Source of the DNA: Candidatus Hydrogenedentota bacterium
Lineage (GTDB): Bacteria > Spirochaetota > Leptospiria > Turneriellales > J094
Direction: 5' to 3'
Assembly: GCA_003695005.1 (NCBI GenBank)
Contig: RFJE01000174.1
Location: 1 to 9,894, forward strand
Length of the DNA stretch: 9,894 nucleotides
A program made the position numbers and the translations under genes. Positions 7,753-9,894 of this stretch are shown here, in pieces (position 1 is the first letter of the stretch; each line of letters begins with the position of its first letter). Below the pieces are notes generated by a model, which worked only from the letters and a program-made list of their open reading frames with translations, had not been told where the DNA came from and ran no database searches.

Positions 7753-7761
7753 TGATTAGAT
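7753..7761 (+). repeat. Left 9-bp direct repeat (candidate target-site duplication)
   Basis: TGATTAGAT abuts the left end of the 170-bp inverted-repeat element and is repeated exactly at 7932-7940. A preceding G makes the match 10 bp, but that G coincides with the last base of the element on the right side. Duplications of 8-10 bp are typical of several transposase families. Confidence 0.65.
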
Positions 7762-7788
7762 CAGCAATTCTCGGTGAAGGGAAAAAAG

Positions 7789-7878
7789 GCCTGCTCGGCG
7801 CAGTTCCGCAGTCCCTCACCTTTTGCAAGCGCAAAAGGTGAGGGAGGAGGACTGTTTGAGCACGAGCAGGCATTTTTT
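7789..7878. terminator. Probable factor-independent terminator, possibly bidirectional
   Basis: GCCTGCTCG (7789-7797) pairs with CGAGCAGGC (7863-7871), enclosing a smaller hairpin. The right arm is followed after one base by T6 (7873-7878), and the left arm is preceded by A6 (7782-7787). The T tract serves + strand transcripts, and the A tract does the same for transcripts of the other strand. The loop region is large (65 nt) but mostly self-paired. It would end transcripts of the exported-protein gene. The nested size makes efficiency uncertain. Confidence 0.5.
7812..7845. repeat. Perfect 15-bp palindrome with 4-nt loop (core of the element)
   Basis: TCCCTCACCTTTTGC (7812-7826) is the exact reverse complement of 7831-7845, with loop AAGC. 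It is the central hairpin of the nested structure. There is no T tract directly after it, so it is not a terminator by itself. Confidence 0.85.
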
Positions 7879-7898
7879 CCCTATTTTTAATTCATTTC

Positions 7899-7931
7899 CA
7901 GCGATTCTCGGCGAAACGCCGAGAATCGCTG
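7899..7931. repeat. Perfect 15-bp hairpin made of two facing terminal repeats
   Basis: CAGCGATTCTCGGCG (7899-7913) and 7917-7931 are exact reverse complements around an AAA loop. The left arm is a third copy of the element's terminal repeat (13 of 15 identical to 7762-7776), so the right end of the element carries a back-to-back pair. No T tract follows, which argues against a simple terminator. Confidence 0.85.
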
Positions 7932-7940
7932 TGATTAGAT
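7932..7940 (+). repeat. Right 9-bp direct repeat (candidate target-site duplication)
   Basis: This is TGATTAGAT, identical to 7753-7761 and placed directly after the right inverted repeat. After it, 56 nt remain before the bactofilin ATG. They hold a TTGTCA (7964-7969) but no convincing -10 at the right distance. Confidence 0.65.
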
Positions 7941-7996
7941 GAAGATTACCATTCTTTTCTTACTTGTCAGCGTAAAAATTAAGCAAAGTATGGCTT

Positions 7997-8398
7997 ATGG
8001 CAAAGGGAGAACAAGCAAATTCGGTCATTGGAGAGGGATCGGTTTTTGAAGGGAAGTTTTATATTGCAGGTACTCTTCGTATTGATGGTAAATTTGAAGG
8101 TGATATTCGAACAGACGATGCTCTTATTATTGGTCCTACGGGAAAAGTAAAAACCAATATTCGAGCTAAAGATGTCGTAATGTCCGGAACTCTCATTGGA
8201 GATATTGAAGCAAAAAACGAAGTAAAAATTACAGAAACCGGTAGAATGAAAGGAGATATATCAGCGCCATCTTTGCAATTGTCGAGAGGAGTTATTTTAT
8301 CAGGGAAAGTAAATATTACAGGGGGAAGTAAAAAAGATCCTGCGAAATTAGTGGAAGAATCTTTTGGAGTGAGCGGAGAAGCTTCTCGCGCACGTTAA
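7997..8398 (+). CDS. Bactofilin family cytoskeletal protein
   Basis: Bactofilins (DUF583) polymerise without nucleotide into filaments under the inner membrane and position cell-wall enzymes. The 133-aa protein has a short N-tail (1-8), a beta-helical core (about 9-108) made of repeated turns such as GTLRIDGKFEGDI, GTLIGDIEAKNEV and ILSGKVNI with regularly spaced Gly and Val/Ile, and a short Lys/Glu tail. The ATG at 7997 is the only sensible start: the frame has a TAA at 7973-7975. The Shine-Dalgarno is weak (AAAG at 7985-7988). Sixty nt later begins an M23 peptidase, a pairing seen in many bacteria where bactofilin and M23 hydrolase jointly set cell curvature or helicity. A role in spirochaete-like cell shape is inference. 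Confidence 0.93.
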   Translation: MAKGEQANSVIGEGSVFEGKFYIAGTLRIDGKFEGDIRTDDALIIGPTGKVKTNIRAKDVVMSGTLIGDIEAKNEVKITETGRMKGDISAPSLQLSRGVILSGKVNITGGSKKDPAKLVEESFGVSGEASRAR

Positions 8399-8445
8399 AT
8401 ATTAAAATATCCTTGCATATAAGACGACAATAAGAATAGCATGTA

Positions 8446-8450
8446 TAGGA
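8446..8450 (+). promoter_or_regulatory. Ribosome binding site choosing the start of the M23 peptidase gene
   Basis: TAGGA lies 8 nt before the ATG at 8459. The earlier in-frame ATG at 8441 has only AT-rich sequence with a weak AAGAATAG before it, so 8459 is the better start. Confidence 0.5.
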
Positions 8451-8458
8451 ATAAGAAA

Positions 8459-9631
8459 ATGGCAGAAGAAAAAAACGAAAGCAAATGGATTATAAAAACG
8501 CAATATTTTCATTTCGAAAAAAAACAAGATAATACATACACTTTAAAGTTTCAAAATCGAGTGTATGAATTTCATATAAAAAGTTTTTTGCATAAAGCAA
8601 AACAAAAAAAATGGATCGTACTTCAGATTTCTGCCATTGCCTGTGGTTTGCTTATGGTAGCGATTACTGTTCAAAAGCGGACTAAAATTGAAGAGAAACT
8701 TGTTAAAGAAATTGGACAGGGGGTAGGTGGTTTTGAAAATACAAATCCTCCTAAAATACAAGCCACTCAAAAAAAACAAGAAAAAGCAGTACCGTCTCAT
8801 GAAGGGGTTTCAGAAAAAGATGAAGCTTTAAAAGATAAACTCATGGGGGTAAAGCAGGATACCGCTAGTGAAGAAAATCAAGATGCAGAGAAAGAAGAAA
8901 ACCAAATAGCAGGTAAACTTTTTTATACGGTAAAACCCGGTGATACCTTGTCCGAAATTGCACAGCGGTACAATGTAAGTGTGGCTTCCATTGCTGGGTC
9001 GTCGCAAATTCGTATTCCGGACGATTTACGGGTTGGTCAGAAGCTACAAATCCCCACGAAAGATGGGTTCTTTTATACGATGAAAAAAGGGGAGCGATTA
9101 GCTTCCGTTCTTAAAAAGCATAAAGTAGATATTAAAAAGTTTTTTCAAGACAATCCAGGAATCAATCCGGATTTGTTAGAGCCGGGAGATGAAGTGTTTT
9201 TACCGGGAGCAAAACCTCAAAATTTAATATATGGGTGGTTAATTCCTGTCTCTAGCCGCATTATTACAAGTGGATATGGTTGGCGTCGCTATCCGAAGCA
9301 TCAGTTTCATCCCGGACTCGATTTAAAAGCTCCTTATGTTCCTGTACGAGCCACGAATCGGGGTGTAGTTAAATATGCCGGCCGGTTAGGTGGTTATGGC
9401 AACTGTGTTATTATTTCTCATCCAAATGGTTACAGGACTTTGTATGGTCACTTATCTAGAATTTATGTGCGAACAGGCCAACGAGTCAATCGTGGCAGGG
9501 TGATTGGACGATCCGGAAACACAGGGTATTCTTTCGGGCCACATTTACACTTTGAAGTAACGAGATACGGGAAACGCTTAAATCCACTTGTTTTATTAAA
9601 GGGATTGCGCTATAAAAAAAGACGCCGTTAA
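8459..9631 (+). CDS. Membrane-anchored LysM-LysM-M23 peptidoglycan endopeptidase
   Basis: The product is predicted to cut peptide cross-links of peptidoglycan in the periplasm. Residues (numbered from 8459) show a basic, Lys-rich cytoplasmic part (1-51), one membrane helix (about 52-71), a charged Glu/Lys/Gln linker (about 75-150), a good LysM (about 154-199, with YTVKPGDTLSEIAQRYNVS), a more diverged second LysM (about 204-249), and an M23 domain (about 262-379). The zinc site looks complete: H284 and D288 in HPGLD, H331 in YGH, and H362 and H364 in HLH. It should therefore be catalytic, unlike the degenerate LytM regulators. It ends in a basic KKRRR tail. The alternative start at 8441 adds six residues. 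It lies 60 nt after the bactofilin gene with no terminator between, so the two are probably cotranscribed. The cytoplasmic N-terminus could contact bactofilin filaments (inference). Confidence 0.92.
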   Translation: MAEEKNESKWIIKTQYFHFEKKQDNTYTLKFQNRVYEFHIKSFLHKAKQKKWIVLQISAIACGLLMVAITVQKRTKIEEKLVKEIGQGVGGFENTNPPKIQATQKKQEKAVPSHEGVSEKDEALKDKLMGVKQDTASEENQDAEKEENQIAGKLFYTVKPGDTLSEIAQRYNVSVASIAGSSQIRIPDDLRVGQKLQIPTKDGFFYTMKKGERLASVLKKHKVDIKKFFQDNPGINPDLLEPGDEVFLPGAKPQNLIYGWLIPVSSRIITSGYGWRRYPKHQFHPGLDLKAPYVPVRATNRGVVKYAGRLGGYGNCVIISHPNGYRTLYGHLSRIYVRTGQRVNRGRVIGRSGNTGYSFGPHLHFEVTRYGKRLNPLVLLKGLRYKKRRR

Positions 9632-9633
9632 TT

Positions 9634-9894
9634 GTGTTTGATCAAAAAATTCCTTTTGGAAAATATAGAATCAATAAAAACTCCCCTCCTATTATTGTAG
9701 CGGAGCTTGGCATTAACCATAACGGGGATGAAAATTTAGCTTTAGAAATGGTGCATGCCGCAAAAGAATGTGGTGTGCATGCTATTAAACTGCAGTCATA
9801 TACTACAGATCGATTTATTCACCCAGAGAAAACAGAAGTAAAAGCGTTATATAACATTTTTGACTCCTGTCGGTTAAGTTATGAATCCCATGCA
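9634..9894 (+). CDS. neuB: NeuB-family nonulosonic acid synthase, N-terminal part (3' end outside window)
   Basis: The frame opens with GTG at 9634, 2 nt after the peptidase stop, and stays open for 87 codons to the window edge. NeuB enzymes condense phosphoenolpyruvate with an N-acetyl sugar to form sialic, legionaminic or pseudaminic acid for surface glycans. The N-terminal TIM-barrel landmarks are present: VAELGINHNGD (22-32) with the conserved Glu24, the AAKECGVHAIKLQ helix and strand (42-54) with K52, then SYTTDRF. The usual KFQTY appears as KLQSY. The partial sequence cannot tell which sugar is made, nor exclude the SpsE-type annotation of the same family. There is no strong Shine-Dalgarno, so translation may be coupled to the gene upstream. 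Confidence 0.88.
   Translation, partial: MFDQKIPFGKYRINKNSPPIIVAELGINHNGDENLALEMVHAAKECGVHAIKLQSYTTDRFIHPEKTEVKALYNIFDSCRLSYESHA

Larger units (their letters stand above)
7762..7931. mobile_element. MITE-like non-autonomous element, 170 bp, with imperfect terminal inverted repeats
   Basis: The left terminus CAGCAATTCTCGGTG (7762-7776) and the reverse complement of the right terminus (7917-7931, CAGCGATTCTCGGCG) agree at 13 of 15 positions. A second inverted pair lies inside: 7779-7797 with 7863-7881, matching at 18 of 19 positions. A third, perfect pair is 7812-7826 with 7831-7845. The whole therefore reads as one nested palindrome. TGATTAGAT directly flanks both ends. The core 7789-7871 is about 61% GC by hand count, against clearly AT-rich neighbours. 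No credible protein is encoded, so movement would depend on a transposase elsewhere. It occupies the 280-nt gap between the exported-protein gene and the bactofilin gene. A fixed structured RNA or regulatory repeat is the alternative, but the exact flanking duplication favours insertion. Confidence 0.65.

Noticed and set aside
7688..7873. Minus-strand 61-codon open frame across the repeat element.
   Set aside because: It runs through perfect palindromes and into the 3' end of the exported-protein gene, has no ribosome binding site, and its composition reflects the GC-rich hairpins.
7753..7940. CRISPR array or attC-like cassette site.
   Set aside because: There are only two 9-bp direct repeats and no regular repeat-spacer series. 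There is also no paired-site attC layout next to a cassette gene or integrase.
7964..7992. Sigma-70-like promoter for bactofilin using TTGTCA at 7964-7969.
   Set aside because: At 16-18 nt spacing the -10 windows read AAGTAT, AGTATG or GTATGG, none near TATAAT. The transcription start would also fall on or inside the coding start.
7990..8052. ATG at 7990 as an alternative start before the bactofilin gene.
   Set aside because: It is out of frame and closes within about 20 codons, without any recognisable product.
8418..8423. TATAAG as a -10 element for the M23 peptidase gene.
   Set aside because: No -35 lies at the proper distance. The short 60-nt gap without a terminator fits cotranscription with bactofilin better.

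Overview
The window is AT-rich DNA with every supported gene on the + strand. It is the inner part of a conserved bacterial housekeeping cluster followed by a looser cell-envelope region. The encoded cell is a Gram-negative (diderm) type: it has an undecaprenyl diphosphate synthase, a signal-peptide-bearing beta-barrel candidate ending in Phe, a bactofilin and a membrane-anchored LysM/M23 peptidoglycan hydrolase. The short EF-Ts (193 aa), the low GC, and the bactofilin + M23 + NeuB combination suggest a spirochaete, possibly of the Leptospira lineage. This placement is inference; the rpsB-to-dxr gene order is shared by many phyla and does not prove it.

Region 1 (1-6744) is one tightly packed operon: the end of rpsB, then tsf, pyrH, frr, uppS, cdsA, dxr, proB and truA. 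Gaps run from 21 nt down to overlaps of 1, 4 and 14 nt. It joins translation (ribosomal protein S2, EF-Ts, ribosome recycling factor), pyrimidine supply (UMP kinase), lipid and wall precursors (UppS, CdsA, and DXR of the MEP isoprenoid pathway that feeds UppS), proline synthesis (ProB) and tRNA pseudouridylation (TruA). Having proB after dxr, without proA next to it, is the odd part of this order.

Region 2 (6745-7996) holds a GTG-started exported protein of unknown function, probably an outer-membrane beta-barrel. A 280-nt gene-free gap follows. Inside the gap is a 170-bp element with imperfect 15-bp terminal inverted repeats, a GC-rich nested-palindrome core, and a perfect 9-bp direct repeat touching both ends. 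This is the architecture of a MITE-like (non-autonomous) insertion, and it is the most notable object in the window. Its core also forms a stem flanked by A6 and T6 tracts, so it may act as a bidirectional terminator separating the upstream genes from the shape genes downstream. A third copy of the terminal repeat lies inside its right end and forms a perfect 15-bp hairpin.

Region 3 (7997-9894) contains a bactofilin, a membrane-anchored LysM-LysM-M23 endopeptidase, and the first 87 codons of a NeuB-family nonulosonic acid synthase. The first two are a recurring cell-shape pair (cytoskeletal scaffold plus peptidoglycan hydrolase). The NeuB gene starts 2 nt after the hydrolase gene and opens what may be a surface-sugar locus continuing beyond the window.
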